Source of the DNA: Gammaproteobacteria bacterium (ex Lamellibrachia satsuma)
GTDB lineage: Bacteria; Pseudomonadota; Gammaproteobacteria; Chromatiales; Chromatiaceae
Direction: 5' to 3'
DNA: 64,000 nt
Assembly: GCA_019623805.1 (NCBI GenBank)
Contig: CP053680.1
Span: 496,001-560,000 of the forward strand
Below the pieces are notes generated by a model that searched no databases, was not told where the DNA came from, and saw nothing but the letters and a program-made list of their open reading frames with translations. Below, piece after piece: positions 28,373-37,231 of this stretch. The first letter of the stretch is position 1. The number at the start of each line of letters is the position of its first letter. The translations under genes were made by a program, and so were the position numbers.

Positions 28373-28921
28373 TCAGGAAAGACGCAGGAAATTATCACGG
28401 TAGAATTTCAGCTCGGCGATAGAGTCGCGAATATCATCGATCGCCAGATGCTTCGACTCTTTGGTAAAACCATCGGCCATATCTGGCGCCCAGCGCTTCG
28501 CAAGCTCCTTCAGCGTACTGACATCAAGATTGCGGTAATGGAAATAATCTTCCAGTTTCGGCATGGTACGGGACATGAATCGACGGTCCTGGCAGATACT
28601 GTTGCCACACATCGGGGAGGCTCCGGCAGGCACGTATTGCTGTAGAAACGCCAGCGTCTCCGCTTCCGCCGTCGCTTCATCATGTTCGCTTTCACGGACC
28701 CTTGCGATAAGACCGGAGCCACCATGCTGTTTCTGATTCCACTCATCCATGCCATCGAGCAGGGCTTCTGATTGCCGTACCGCGATTACAGGCCCTTCAG
28801 CCAGAATATTGAGGTCGGCATCGGTAACAATGGTTGCGATCTCGATGATCTCATCATTGACTGTATCCAGCCCCGTCATCTCCAGGTCGAGCCAAATCAG
28901 GTTGTTGGGGTCTTGAGTCAT
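28373..28921 (-). CDS. orn: Oligoribonuclease
   Basis: 182 residues (E. coli 181). DEDDh exonuclease that degrades nanoRNA and pGpG. Exo motifs: [11 protein letters not shown] (residues 9-19), [11 protein letters not shown] (about 105-115), and the C-terminal [18 protein letters not shown] with the catalytic His and Asp. Divergent from the M48 peptidase gene. Complete. Confidence 0.96.
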   Translation of the reverse strand: MTQDPNNLIWLDLEMTGLDTVNDEIIEIATIVTDADLNILAEGPVIAVRQSEALLDGMDEWNQKQHGGSGLIARVRESEHDEATAEAETLAFLQQYVPAGASPMCGNSICQDRRFMSRTMPKLEDYFHYRNLDVSTLKELAKRWAPDMADGFTKESKHLAIDDIRDSIAELKFYRDNFLRLS

Positions 28922-29051
28922 GCACGAATCCTCATACAGATAGGGGTTACCACGATGCGCGAATTCTAGCAGGAAGCGGGCGCAGACTGTATTCTTCCTC
29001 CATTGACCTGATCCGAACGACCCATTCCAAGCTGAAGGAGTCCATTACTTG

Positions 29052-30293
29052 ATGCCGTTTTTCACTCAACTCTTCCTGCTCGCCCTGGCCGCAGGCACGA
29101 TTCTGCAACTCTGGCTGCTGGCCCGTCAGACGCGCCATGTTGTTGACCACCGGGAGAAAGTGCCCGAGGAGTTTTCCGGCAAGGTAGAACTCGACGATCA
29201 TCAGAAAGCTGCCGATTACACCGGGGCCAAAGCAGGTATTGCGCGGCTTGAGGTTATCTTCAGCACTCTGCTTCTGCTGGTCTGGACACTGGGTGGTGGC
29301 CTCGAACTGTTCAGCCGTTTCTGGAATAGCCTGGGTTTCGATGCTCTCCTGACCGGCGTCGCTTTTATCTTTTCGGTATTTTTTATCTCCAGTTTACTGG
29401 ATCTGCCTTTTTCACTCTGGCGCACCTTCAAAATCGAGGCAGCTTTTGGCTTCAACCGTTCCACCCTGGGTGGTTTTTTCAAAGACCGTCTGCTGGGTGC
29501 GGCTATAGGATTGGCGATAGGCGCACCCTTATTGTGGGGCATTCTCTGGCTCATGGACTCGGCGGGTATCTACTGGTGGCTGGCGGCCTGGGCTGTATGG
29601 ATCAGTTTCACCCTGATCCTTACCTGGGCCTATCCCCGCATCATCGCCCCCCTGTTCAACAAATTCACCCCGTTGGAAGCAGGCGAGATGCGCGATCGGA
29701 TTCAGGGTCTGCTCAGACGCTGTGGTTTCACCAGCGACGGCATCTTCGTGATGGATGGCTCCAAGCGCTCCAGCCACGGTAACGCCTACTTCACCGGATT
29801 CGGCAAGCACAAGCGGATCGTCTTTTTCGATACCCTGATCGAGGCCCTCACGCCGGACGAGATGGAGGCGGTGCTGGCCCACGAACTGGGCCATTTTAGC
29901 CGCAAACATATTCTCAAGCAGATGGTAATGATGGCGCTGATCTCTCTCGCCGGTCTGGCGCTGCTGGGTTGGTTGTCGCAACAGACCTGGTTCTACACGG
30001 ATCTGGGTATGACTCAACCTTCCAACGCGGCAGCACTGCTGTTGTTCATGCTGGCAGCACCTGTCTTCACCCTATTCTTCTCCCCTATCGGCAGCTATAT
30101 CTCGCGCCGGCATGAGTTTGAGGCAGACGACTATGCTATCGCACAAACCAAAGGGGAATATTTGGTGCAGGCACTTGTCAAACTCTATCAGGATAATGCG
30201 AGCACCCTGACACCGGACCCACTCTACTCCATGTTTCACGACAGTCATCCGCCGGCGCCGGTACGCATCGCCCACATAACAGAACAATCTTAA
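29052..30293 (+). CDS. M48 family (Ste24-type) metallopeptidase
   Basis: 413 residues. Zinc motif HELGH in LAHELGHFSRKHI (about 279-291) and the third ligand region EFEADDYAI (about 352-360). Multiple membrane helices precede and flank the catalytic centre (about 3-20, 60-85, 105-125, 150-175, 180-200, 295-315, 330-350), the CAAX-protease-1/Ste24 layout. Bacterial members act in membrane-protein quality control. Start at ATG 29052 or TTG 29049; AAGGAG lies upstream of both. Confidence 0.9.
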   Translation: MPFFTQLFLLALAAGTILQLWLLARQTRHVVDHREKVPEEFSGKVELDDHQKAADYTGAKAGIARLEVIFSTLLLLVWTLGGGLELFSRFWNSLGFDALLTGVAFIFSVFFISSLLDLPFSLWRTFKIEAAFGFNRSTLGGFFKDRLLGAAIGLAIGAPLLWGILWLMDSAGIYWWLAAWAVWISFTLILTWAYPRIIAPLFNKFTPLEAGEMRDRIQGLLRRCGFTSDGIFVMDGSKRSSHGNAYFTGFGKHKRIVFFDTLIEALTPDEMEAVLAHELGHFSRKHILKQMVMMALISLAGLALLGWLSQQTWFYTDLGMTQPSNAAALLLFMLAAPVFTLFFSPIGSYISRRHEFEADDYAIAQTKGEYLVQALVKLYQDNASTLTPDPLYSMFHDSHPPAPVRIAHITEQS

Positions 30294-30309
30294 GAAAGAG
30301 GATAACTTG

Positions 30310-30588
30310 ATGCTTAGAATACTGATAATGATCGCTTCGATCTCAGCTGCATTCAGCGCTACCATACAGGCAGCTGACGTCAAGGCGGGCAAAGAGCTGG
30401 TCGACAATAACTGCGTCCGCTGCCACGGCGCAGAAGTCTACACACGGAAAGACAGAATGGTCACTACGCTGCCGGGTCTGCACAAACAGGTGCGCCGTTG
30501 CGAACAGATGCTGGGACTGACCTGGTTTGACGAAGATGTCGACAATGCGGCCGCCCATCTCAACGAACAGTTCTACAAACTGAAGTAG
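30310..30588 (+). CDS. Small c-type cytochrome
   Basis: 92 residues. Signal peptide about 1-22 ending at IQAA, then a single haem site CVRCH (about 37-41). The mature protein is small (about 70 residues) with conserved Pro/Leu near TTLPGLHKQVRRC, like the class I cytochromes known as cytochrome c(5)-type shuttle proteins. A methionine in DRM could be the sixth ligand. Encoded just before rsgA, whose GTG start overlaps its TAG by one base. Confidence 0.8.
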   Translation: MLRILIMIASISAAFSATIQAADVKAGKELVDNNCVRCHGAEVYTRKDRMVTTLPGLHKQVRRCEQMLGLTWFDEDVDNAAAHLNEQFYKLK

Positions 30589-31598
30589 TGTCCCGGCGCC
30601 GCCTCACCCAGCAGCAACGGGCCAGGATAGAGAGTATCCAGGAACGGCGACGAACAAAACTCGCTGAACGTGCTGAGCAGAGCCTCTCTGATGCCAGTGA
30701 AACCCCATCACAGGAAGGCAAGGTGGTAATCCGCCATGGCGCCACCCTCGGCGTCGTGGATGAGAACGGCCAGGTCTTTCAATGCCTGATCCGCCAGAAC
30801 ATCGGACACCCTGTTTGCGGCGACCGGGTAGTCTGGCAGCCGGTGGACGATCATAGCGGTGTGGTCACCGCCCTCCAACCAAGAACGAGTGTGCTCAGCC
30901 GCCCCGACTACGGCGGCCGCGAGAAACCTCTGGCCGCCAACATCACCCAACTGGTCGTGGTACTCGCCCCTCGTCCTGAACCCAGCGGTTATCTGCTCGA
31001 CCAATACCTGATCACCGCCGAGACCATTGGGATTCGGCCATTGATCGCTATCAACAAGATCGATCTGCTTGAAAATGAGGGCAAACAGCGCTTTCTCTCT
31101 GCTTACGATCTCTATCGCAGAATTGGATATGAGTTGGTGGAGGTGAGTGCAAAACTGGCCCACGGTCTGGACAGCCTCATTCAACACCTTGCGGGGGAAA
31201 CCAGCATCCTGGTGGGGCAATCGGGGGTGGGAAAATCCTCTCTGATCAACGCACTGCTGCCAAATCTGGAGATCGAAACCGGCAGACTCTCGGAAGCTTC
31301 AGGGTTGGGACGACATACTACATCGACTGCAACCTACTATAACCTGCAGGAAGGGGGAGAGTTGATCGATTCTCCCGGCGTGCGCAGTTTTCGACTGACC
31401 AAGTTAAGCAGAGGGCAGCTGGAACAGGGATTTCCCGAGTTCCGCCCTTTTCTCGGCCACTGCCGTTTCAATAACTGCTCGCATCTGCATGAACCCGGAT
31501 GCGCAATCAGGCAGGCAATTGAGGCGGGGGAAGTCTCCCCCCAGAGATTGGATAACTTCCTCCATCTGGCACAATCCATCACTTCCGGACAGAGTTGA
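30588..31598 (+). CDS. rsgA: Ribosome small subunit GTPase RsgA
   Basis: 336 residues (E. coli 350). Circularly permuted GTPase with order G4 (INKIDLL), G1 (GQSGVGKSS near 205-213), G3 (DSPGVRSF); N-terminal OB-fold and C-terminal zinc knuckle CRFNNCSHLHEPGC (about 285-298). Helps 30S maturation. GTG start at 30588-30590 overlapping the TAG of the cytochrome gene. Confidence 0.95.
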   Translation: MSRRRLTQQQRARIESIQERRRTKLAERAEQSLSDASETPSQEGKVVIRHGATLGVVDENGQVFQCLIRQNIGHPVCGDRVVWQPVDDHSGVVTALQPRTSVLSRPDYGGREKPLAANITQLVVVLAPRPEPSGYLLDQYLITAETIGIRPLIAINKIDLLENEGKQRFLSAYDLYRRIGYELVEVSAKLAHGLDSLIQHLAGETSILVGQSGVGKSSLINALLPNLEIETGRLSEASGLGRHTTSTATYYNLQEGGELIDSPGVRSFRLTKLSRGQLEQGFPEFRPFLGHCRFNNCSHLHEPGCAIRQAIEAGEVSPQRLDNFLHLAQSITSGQS

Positions 31599-31608
31599 GC
31601 GCTGGAGG

Positions 31609-31911
31609 CTACTTCTGACCGGCAGAGGGCTTACTTGGGGCATCCATAACCTGGATAGTCGACGGGTCGTCACCAAATCTGGTGCCACCGCCCTTGCCTT
31701 TTCCGATGTTGTCTGGGGAGATCAACATCTCGGTGAAAGCCCGGCTGTCATCACCGTAGATTCCGTCTCCGCCTTCATCCGAAAAATCACCCTGGCCAAA
31801 ATAGTCGGGAGACGCTGTCGGGTCTCCGGCCTGACCGGAAAAAGCGCTGGGAATGAAAAAAACCAGCAGTCCGATGATCATTATCCTGGTCAATCGTTTC
31901 ACTTGTCCCAC
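31609..31911 (-). CDS. Small secreted protein, unknown
   Basis: 100 residues. Signal peptide about 1-26 (MIIGLLVFFIPSAFS), then a Gly/Asp/Ser-rich acidic body with repeated GD and DD pairs (FGQGDFSDEGGDGIYGDD). No recognised family. Convergent with rsgA at a 10-bp gap. Likely exported; a calcium- or matrix-related role is possible but unproven. Confidence 0.6.
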   Translation of the reverse strand: MGQVKRLTRIMIIGLLVFFIPSAFSGQAGDPTASPDYFGQGDFSDEGGDGIYGDDSRAFTEMLISPDNIGKGKGGGTRFGDDPSTIQVMDAPSKPSAGQK

Positions 31912-32080
31912 TCCCGATTTTGTTCAAAATCCGCATTCATCTTCCGACTGTTTTAAGCACAGCAGGACTCTATTTCTGCTCGGCCAACATACTGAATTAT
32001 TGAGCCAATTACCATATTTGTGTCCCGAAGTTCACATTTTCTGCTTGTAACCAATGGTAAAAAAAACGGCTTGGTTTTCA

Positions 32081-33433
32081 CTAATGATTTGGTATCAAAG
32101 CAATCAGATCAGCCCCACCAAGCACCGACTTCCCGACAATCAACTCGCCTCCATAAGCACTGATGATATCGCTCACCACCGCCAACCCTATGCCCTGTCC
32201 CGGCTGCTGCTCATCCATGCGCCTGCCTCGCTGCAAGACACTTTCAGCCTGGGCTTGTGGGATACCGGCTCCGTCATCCTCAACGTGCAGTTCGATGCCA
32301 TCGCCGGTAGCAAGGCCGGATACCCGCACTTGCTGACTGCCATATTTCCAGGCGTTGTCCATCAGATTACCCATAAATTCCATCAGATCACCCTCATCAC
32401 CTGGAAACCCGAGATCGTCCGGCAGATCCAGCTCCCATCGGATCCCCTTTTCCAGGTAGACCTTACTGAGCGTTATGGCAATCCTTTCCACTGCTACCCT
32501 CACCGGAGTACTGAGGGCTAAAGTGGAACGTCCGGATGCCGCAGCACGCTGCAACTGGTGACTGACGATCTGGTTCATGCGGTCGACCTGCTCTGCGAGT
32601 TGACGACTTTCATTCCGATCACCTGTTTCTGGCCGCTCGGCCATGCCTTGCAGGATTGCCAGGGGGGTTTTGAGACTATGAGCCAGATCACCCAGACTGT
32701 CCCGGTATCGCTGCTGTCTGGACTGAGCCTGGCGAATCAGAGAATTAATGTTATCTGTCAGCCCAGTCAACTCCTGCGGATAGACCCCTTTGAGTTGATC
32801 CGACCCCCCGGATTCAATATCACTCAGCTCGTCGGATACCTTGCGCAGAGGGAACAACCCCCAACGCAGCACTCCCCCCTGCGCCAGTAACAACACCAGT
32901 GCCGCACCACCCAGCCAGTAGAAAAGCGTATTACGGAAGGTGGTAATCTGAACCTGATGCGGCTGCATGTCTTCCACGACCGAAAGCACATATTGGGTTT
33001 CGACACCGTCAAAATCCTCCCAGGACACACCGAAGCTCAGGGCAACCACTTCGCCGCCATTACCGGAGCGGACCTGACTGAAACGCCGCTCTCCAGGCTC
33101 CACCGACGGTTCCCCAATATTCAGATGGCGCCCCACTGCTGATGCAGAACGCCAGTCGAACGAAATATCGGGACTATGGACCTCTGCATAGAATCCGGAA
33201 TCCGGCAGGTTGAAACGGGGGTCAGAGAGTATTTCCGGCATCGTCAGTCGGCCCTGATCATCCTCACCCGCCGCTGCCAACAGTGCATAGACGCTGGCCT
33301 GCAAACTCTCCCTCAGCGCTTTCTCTGCACTGGATCGAAAGGCCTTGTCCAAGGCCATCCCGGTCAAACCCAGGAAGGCAGTCAGCACCAGGCTTGCAGC
33401 CAGCAGCAGTCGGATGTGAATCGATAGATTCAT
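32081..33433 (-). CDS. phoQ: Sensor histidine kinase, PhoQ type
   Basis: 450 residues. Two membrane helices (about 8-28 and 168-188) enclose a periplasmic sensor of about 140 residues. HAMP follows, then HisKA with DLAHSLKTPLAILQG (the PhoQ-like H-box, His about 249), N box GNLMDNAWKYG and G boxes VEDDGAGIPQ and GQGIGLAVV. Homologous to PhoQ in the H-box and layout; ligand (Mg2+, peptides) not proven. Overlaps the response-regulator gene by 4 nt. Partner to the gene upstream. Confidence 0.82.
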   Translation of the reverse strand: MNLSIHIRLLLAASLVLTAFLGLTGMALDKAFRSSAEKALRESLQASVYALLAAAGEDDQGRLTMPEILSDPRFNLPDSGFYAEVHSPDISFDWRSASAVGRHLNIGEPSVEPGERRFSQVRSGNGGEVVALSFGVSWEDFDGVETQYVLSVVEDMQPHQVQITTFRNTLFYWLGGAALVLLLAQGGVLRWGLFPLRKVSDELSDIESGGSDQLKGVYPQELTGLTDNINSLIRQAQSRQQRYRDSLGDLAHSLKTPLAILQGMAERPETGDRNESRQLAEQVDRMNQIVSHQLQRAAASGRSTLALSTPVRVAVERIAITLSKVYLEKGIRWELDLPDDLGFPGDEGDLMEFMGNLMDNAWKYGSQQVRVSGLATGDGIELHVEDDGAGIPQAQAESVLQRGRRMDEQQPGQGIGLAVVSDIISAYGGELIVGKSVLGGADLIALIPNH

Positions 33434-34110
33434 CCCGATCTGGCAAGTACAAAACGGTATCCCCTGCCCCGCAGGGTCTCGATCGGTTTGTAATGCTCTT
33501 CGGGATCAAGTTTTTTACGCAACCGACGGACAAAGACCTCGATTACATTGCTGTCACGATCCCAATCCTGATCGTAGAGATGCTCGGTCAATTCGCTCTT
33601 CGAGACCACCTCGCCGGCGTGCATCATCATATATTCAAGCACTTTGTATTCGTATGCGGTGAGATCGATGGGGTTGTCGTCGAGCTTGACGCTCTGGCTG
33701 CGGGTATCCAGCTCCACCGGACCACATGCCAACACCGGCTGGGACCAGCCTGCCGCCCGCCGCAGGAGAGCATTCAACCTCGCCAGCAATTCTTCGACAT
33801 GAAAGGGTTTGACCAGATAGTCGTCTGCACCTGCTTCAAGACCTTCAACCTTGTCCTGCCAGTTGCCCCGTGCGGTAAGGATCAGGATCGGAAAATGTTT
33901 ACCCAATTTCCGTAATTCGCGGATCACCTCGATACCTGACATCTCCGGCAGACCGATATCCACGATCCCTACGTCAATGGCATATTCCCGTCCCAGGAAG
34001 AGCCCTTCGCGGCCATCCGCACCGGCATCCACGGTAAAACCTTCGCGGCTCAACCGTTCGGTCAGCGGCTCTCTCAACTCCGCTTCATCTTCTACCAACA
34101 AAACACGCAC
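33430..34110 (-). CDS. phoP: OmpR/PhoP family response regulator
   Basis: 226 residues from the GTG at 34108-34110 (VRVLLVEDEAEL), which has GAGGGAA upstream. Receiver domain: acidic pocket EDE near 7-9, phospho-acceptor Asp in VDIGLPEMSG (about 51), Thr/Ala in ILTARG and Lys in LVKPF. C-terminal winged helix about 130-222 with ELDTRSQSV and RRLRKKL. A longer frame with an ATG at 34182 overlaps the PepSY gene and is less likely. Middle gene of PepSY-phoP-phoQ. Confidence 0.88.
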   Translation of the reverse strand: MRVLLVEDEAELREPLTERLSREGFTVDAGADGREGLFLGREYAIDVGIVDIGLPEMSGIEVIRELRKLGKHFPILILTARGNWQDKVEGLEAGADDYLVKPFHVEELLARLNALLRRAAGWSQPVLACGPVELDTRSQSVKLDDNPIDLTAYEYKVLEYMMMHAGEVVSKSELTEHLYDQDWDRDSNVIEVFVRRLRKKLDPEEHYKPIETLRGRGYRFVLARSG

Positions 34111-34123
34111 GATTTTGTTCCCT

Positions 34124-34417
34124 CTATCTGCGGCGATTGCCCGCAGGCGCATGCTTACGCCCCCTGGGAAGCTGCTGCCCACTTCTACCGTCGATCTGCA
34201 TCCGTTTTACCCGCCCCTGTTTATCAAGGATGCGGATATCGTAGATCTCCCGGCCTTCCCACTCACGGGTCTCGGCCGAGATCACTCTGCCGTCACTGTC
34301 GAGGCGGGCACTCTCAACCGCCTGATCCAGGCTTATACGATTGCCAGCCAGCGAGGCATCAGCCCCAAGCAGTATCAACAGCAGCCACATAACGTTCAGC
34401 TTTCGAGTCAGACGCAT
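34124..34417 (-). CDS. Small PepSY domain protein
   Basis: 97 residues. Signal peptide about 1-25 (ending LAG). One PepSY unit: ISLDQAVESARLDSDGRVIS, then EIYDIRILDKQGRVKRMQID (the ending typical of the domain), and a basic C-terminal tail. Single PepSY proteins beside PhoPQ-like systems are common in gammaproteobacteria and may modulate the sensor. Encoded 13 bp upstream of phoP. Confidence 0.75.
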   Translation of the reverse strand: MRLTRKLNVMWLLLILLGADASLAGNRISLDQAVESARLDSDGRVISAETREWEGREIYDIRILDKQGRVKRMQIDGRSGQQLPRGRKHAPAGNRRR

Positions 34418-34487
34418 TTCGGTTCAACCTGTGCCTTGGGAGGAAAACCGTACTGCCTGCGCATTACCTCGATCTTCCAGCCGCGAA

Positions 34488-35021
34488 TTAAATATCATCC
34501 ACTGGGGTGACACCAACCCGAACACGAATTCGCTTGCCCGGATGGTGTTTGGTGCGAGTGGTGAACACCTTACCTTTATAACGATACTTTACACGATAGC
34601 CGACCAACTGTTCTTCATACTCGGTATAAGTTTCAACCTCGCACTGCCGTTCCGTGGTAGTGGTATAGTGCCCTCCACGTTGGTTCCGGGAAATATCATT
34701 GCCAATCGAGGCACCCAGAAGGGTACCGGCGACGGTCGAGGCATCGCGTCCGCGACCCTGACCGAACTGATTACCAACCACGCCGCCGATGATGCCACCG
34801 AGCACGGTGCCGGTATAGGATTTACGTCTTGGCTGATAGTGCGTGACCTGCTCATCCCAACAGTGCTTTTCAGGACGTGAGATCTCAATGGTCTTGTAGA
34901 TAGGGTCAACATCGACAACCTTGGCGGTGTCCCGGTAGTTGTGACCGTGCCCGCGGCCGGCAGTTGCACTCATGGAGGCTGCCAACAAAACGGTTCCGAG
35001 TGTGATGGCGATCTTTTTCAT
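34488..35021 (-). CDS. Glycine-zipper 2TM domain surface protein
   Basis: 177 residues. Signal peptide about 1-21 (ATAG). The glycine-zipper YTGTVLGGIIGGVVGNQFGQG at about 67-87 and a second one (VAGTLLGASIGNDI) match the 17-kDa outer-membrane antigen/YMGG type. C-terminal region has many Tyr, Thr and basic residues (YRVKYRYKGKVFTTRT). Probably an outer-membrane or periplasmic protein of unknown role. Not tightly linked to phoP. Confidence 0.8.
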   Translation of the reverse strand: MKKIAITLGTVLLAASMSATAGRGHGHNYRDTAKVVDVDPIYKTIEISRPEKHCWDEQVTHYQPRRKSYTGTVLGGIIGGVVGNQFGQGRGRDASTVAGTLLGASIGNDISRNQRGGHYTTTTERQCEVETYTEYEEQLVGYRVKYRYKGKVFTTRTKHHPGKRIRVRVGVTPVDDI

Positions 35022-35171
35022 GGTTCTCTCCTAAACGATGTCTTAACCATTTGGACGAGACCTTTGGCTCATCCTTTGATTACAGACTACGCCCTGCAAA
35101 CTGAACCGAGCCTTAACCGAGAAAATGATCGCCCGGTACGCTTCAGCGAGGGCTACTGGAGACAAACGTAG

Positions 35172-35197
35172 GCCCGATCAAGCATAGCGGATCGGGC
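35172..35197. repeat. REP-like palindrome, copy 2 (reverse)
   Basis: GCCCGATC / GATCGGGC around AAGCATAGCG, the reverse complement of the loop CGCTATGCTT. It faces copy 3, 30 bp away, as in BIME-type pairs. Preceded by CGTAG, the complement of the CTACG trailer of copy 4. Confidence 0.75.
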
Positions 35198-35226
35198 AAA
35201 CTGAAAGTGATGGTTACCAAAGGGTT

Positions 35227-35252
35227 GCCGGTTCCCCTGCGCTTGAACCAGT
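35227..35252. repeat. REP-like palindrome, copy 3
   Basis: GCCGGTTC, loop CCCTGCGCTT, GAACCAGT, followed by CTAC; the outer stem is partly decayed but the inner GGTTC/GAACC pairs. Oriented opposite to copy 2. Confidence 0.65.
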
Positions 35253-35275
35253 CTACTCAAACCAGGCGTTCAGCA

Positions 35276-35860
35276 TCAAACCTTCTGCGCCACAATCATG
35301 GCAACATCCCGAAAGCCTTTCCTGAGATCCCCCAGGCGGTTCTCCTCCCGGTAGAAACGGAGCGAAAGGGGTGACAGGAGGGCGATGAGTTCATTGTCGC
35401 CAAGTCGGTAAGCAGAATTTGACGGGCCGGTGTCAGATACAGCAATGCGGGTAAAGGTCTGGTAGAAAATCAACCCGCCTGGCTTTAGGGCAGTAATCAG
35501 GGCCGGCATCAAGTCACGATTGAGAAAGTAGCTCACCACAATCACATCAAAGGCGTTCTCAGTCAGCAGGTCCTGTTCCACATCCCGCTGCTCCGCATTG
35601 AGAACCAACCCCTCTGAAGCCGCCAGATGTTGTAACCGTTCAACAGCAACGCTGGATATGTCCCATGCGCTAACCTCCAATCCGAATCTGGCCAGTTCCA
35701 TTGCATTGCCACCCAGCCCGCAGGCCAGATCCAGCGCATTTCCTGTTTCAGGCAGCAGATGAAGGTTCTCCAACAGCACTTCAGCTGCCGATGGCTGCTT
35801 GTCGGGATCAGCGTGGCGCTGATCCCACATCATCTTGAGTTCGGCTGTGGCCTTCTCCAT
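35276..35860 (-). CDS. Class I SAM-dependent methyltransferase
   Basis: 194 residues, similar in layout to TehB-like methyltransferases. The SAM motif is NALDLACGLGGNAMELAR (about 40-57), followed by SAWDISSVAVERL (motif II) and VIVVSYFLNRDL (motif IV). Substrate unknown. Its ATG overlaps the TGA of metZ (TGATG), so it is the distal gene of the metZ transcript and therefore probably under the same SAM riboswitch, which is notable for a SAM-consuming enzyme. Confidence 0.8.
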   Translation of the reverse strand: MEKATAELKMMWDQRHADPDKQPSAAEVLLENLHLLPETGNALDLACGLGGNAMELARFGLEVSAWDISSVAVERLQHLAASEGLVLNAEQRDVEQDLLTENAFDVIVVSYFLNRDLMPALITALKPGGLIFYQTFTRIAVSDTGPSNSAYRLGDNELIALLSPLSLRFYREENRLGDLRKGFRDVAMIVAQKV

Positions 35861-37050
35861 CAGAGGGCATCCAGGCCGCGAGCCAGGTCGGCCTGGATAT
35901 CGGCAACGCTCTCCAGTCCCACGGCGATCCTCAACAACCCGGTAGAAATACCAGAGGCTGCTTTCTCCTCATCGGAGAGGCGCCCGTGAGTGGTGGTGGC
36001 AGGATGCGTGATAGTCGTCTTGGTGTCTCCAAGGTTGGCTGTGATCGAAAGCATGTTAGTCGCATCGATCACAGACCAGGCCGCCGTTTGGCCGCCCTTG
36101 AGCTCAAAGGAGAGAATCCCCCCCGCTGCCTGCTGTTGTTGCAATGCTATCTCATGTTGGGGATGGGAAGTCAGTCCCGGATAGTGGACCCGGGCGACCT
36201 GCGGATGCAACTCAAGCCACTCGGCCAAAACCTGAGCACTCTGCGAATGGGCCAACATACGCAGTTGCAACGTCTCCAGGCCCTTCAGAAACACCCAGGC
36301 GTTGAAAGGACTCATGGTTGGACCGGCGGTACGCAGCACGCCAAACACTTCTTCTCCAACAAGTTTGCTGTCACCAACTACCGCACCGCCAACGCAACGG
36401 CCCTGTCCGTCCAGGTACTTGGTAGCCGAATGCACCACGATATCAGCGCCCAGTCCCAACGGCCGTTGCAGCGCGGGGGTACAGAAACAGTTATCCACCA
36501 CGAGCAGACAATCATGCGCGTGCGCCAATGCCGCAAGCGCCTGCAAATCAACAATCTCGGTCAGTGGATTTGACGGGGTTTCAAGAAACAGCAGCCTTGT
36601 CTCCGAACGAATGGCCTGTTCCCATGCGCCCAGGTCACTGAGTTCAACAAAGCTAGTTTTTATGCCGAACCTGCTCAGGTATTTATTGAAAAGTACCGTG
36701 GTGGTTCCGAAAACGCTGCGTGAAGAGACGATATGATCCCCCGCTTCGAGCAGGCCCATGCAGGTGGCAAGAATTGCCGCCATACCGGAAGCGGTGGCGA
36801 CACAGGATTCGCCCCCTTCCAGCGCCGCCAAGCGCTCTTCAAAGGTGCGCACTGTAGGATTGGTAAAGCGTGCGTAGATATTACCCGGCTCATCTCCGCT
36901 GAATCTTGCCGCCGCCTCCGCGGCACTGCTGAAAACAAAACTGGAGGTGGGAAAGATGGGTTCGCTATGCTCCCCTTCTGCTGTTCTTGCGTGTCCTGTA
37001 CGAATTGCCTGGGTGGCAAACTCCCAGAGAGTTGGGTCATCTATCGGCAT
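35860..37050 (-). CDS. metZ: O-succinylhomoserine sulfhydrylase MetZ
   Basis: 396 residues. Cys/Met metabolism PLP enzyme; the lysine that binds PLP is in HSATKYLDGQGRCVGG (about 203-218), the arginine for the phosphate is in ARFTNPTV, and the C-terminal GDTKTTITHPATTTHGR is a marker of the MetZ/MetB family. It makes homocysteine directly from O-succinylhomoserine and sulfide. MetB/MetC cannot be fully excluded. Preceded by a promoter, a SAM-II riboswitch and a terminator, so made only when SAM is low. Overlaps the methyltransferase gene at its end. Confidence 0.9.
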   Translation of the reverse strand: MPIDDPTLWEFATQAIRTGHARTAEGEHSEPIFPTSSFVFSSAAEAAARFSGDEPGNIYARFTNPTVRTFEERLAALEGGESCVATASGMAAILATCMGLLEAGDHIVSSRSVFGTTTVLFNKYLSRFGIKTSFVELSDLGAWEQAIRSETRLLFLETPSNPLTEIVDLQALAALAHAHDCLLVVDNCFCTPALQRPLGLGADIVVHSATKYLDGQGRCVGGAVVGDSKLVGEEVFGVLRTAGPTMSPFNAWVFLKGLETLQLRMLAHSQSAQVLAEWLELHPQVARVHYPGLTSHPQHEIALQQQQAAGGILSFELKGGQTAAWSVIDATNMLSITANLGDTKTTITHPATTTHGRLSDEEKAASGISTGLLRIAVGLESVADIQADLARGLDAL

Positions 37051-37109
37051 CTTTTACTCCTGTCGTAATGCGATCAACAAGGGTGCTGCCGGATCTAAAA
37101 GACCTAAAC

Positions 37110-37132
37110 AAAAAAACCGCCCAATGGCGGCT
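37110..37132 (-). terminator. Intrinsic terminator in the metZ leader
   Basis: Minus strand: stem CCGCC/GGCGG (extended by G-T and A-T) around ATTG, then a run of T (37110-37116). It lies after the SAM-II aptamer and before the metZ start, so it is the likely off switch. A preceding hairpin GCTAAAGC/GCTTTAGC shares the GCTAAAG of the aptamer and one base with this stem and could be the competing fold. Confidence 0.7.
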
Positions 37133-37142
37133 AAAGCAGGTA

Positions 37143-37198
37143 CCCTCGCTTTAGCGGTATTTATCAAGCGCCCGCAATTTGAGAAAAATCGGCGCTCC
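37143..37198 (-). ncRNA. SAM-II (SAM-alpha) riboswitch upstream of metZ
   Basis: Minus strand, starting GGAGCGCCGAUUU and ending CUAAAGCGAGGG. P1 is GCGC with GCGC, between which lies GAUUUUUCUC-AAAUUGC. The 3' part has the conserved UUGAUAAAU, CGCUAAAG and GAGGG. These blocks match the SAM-II aptamer (GCGC-GAUUU ... UUGC..GCGC-UGAUAAAU ... GCUAAA..GGG) in order and spacing; the loop UUCUC can pair with GAGGG to form the pseudoknot. SAM-II is known mainly from alphaproteobacterial met genes, including metZ-like genes, which fits the gene downstream. Confidence 0.85.
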
Positions 37199-37202
37199 GG
37201 AA

Positions 37203-37231
37203 AGGTTAGCCCCGGCATCAATGTGTGTCAA
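37203..37231 (-). promoter_or_regulatory. Promoter of the metZ leader, at the gshA stop
   Basis: Minus strand: perfect -35 TTGACA (37226-37231), 17-bp spacer, -10 TAACCT (37203-37208). The -35 starts at the base next to the gshA stop codon TGA (37232-37234). Predicted start falls about at the first G of the SAM-II aptamer. Confidence 0.65.
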
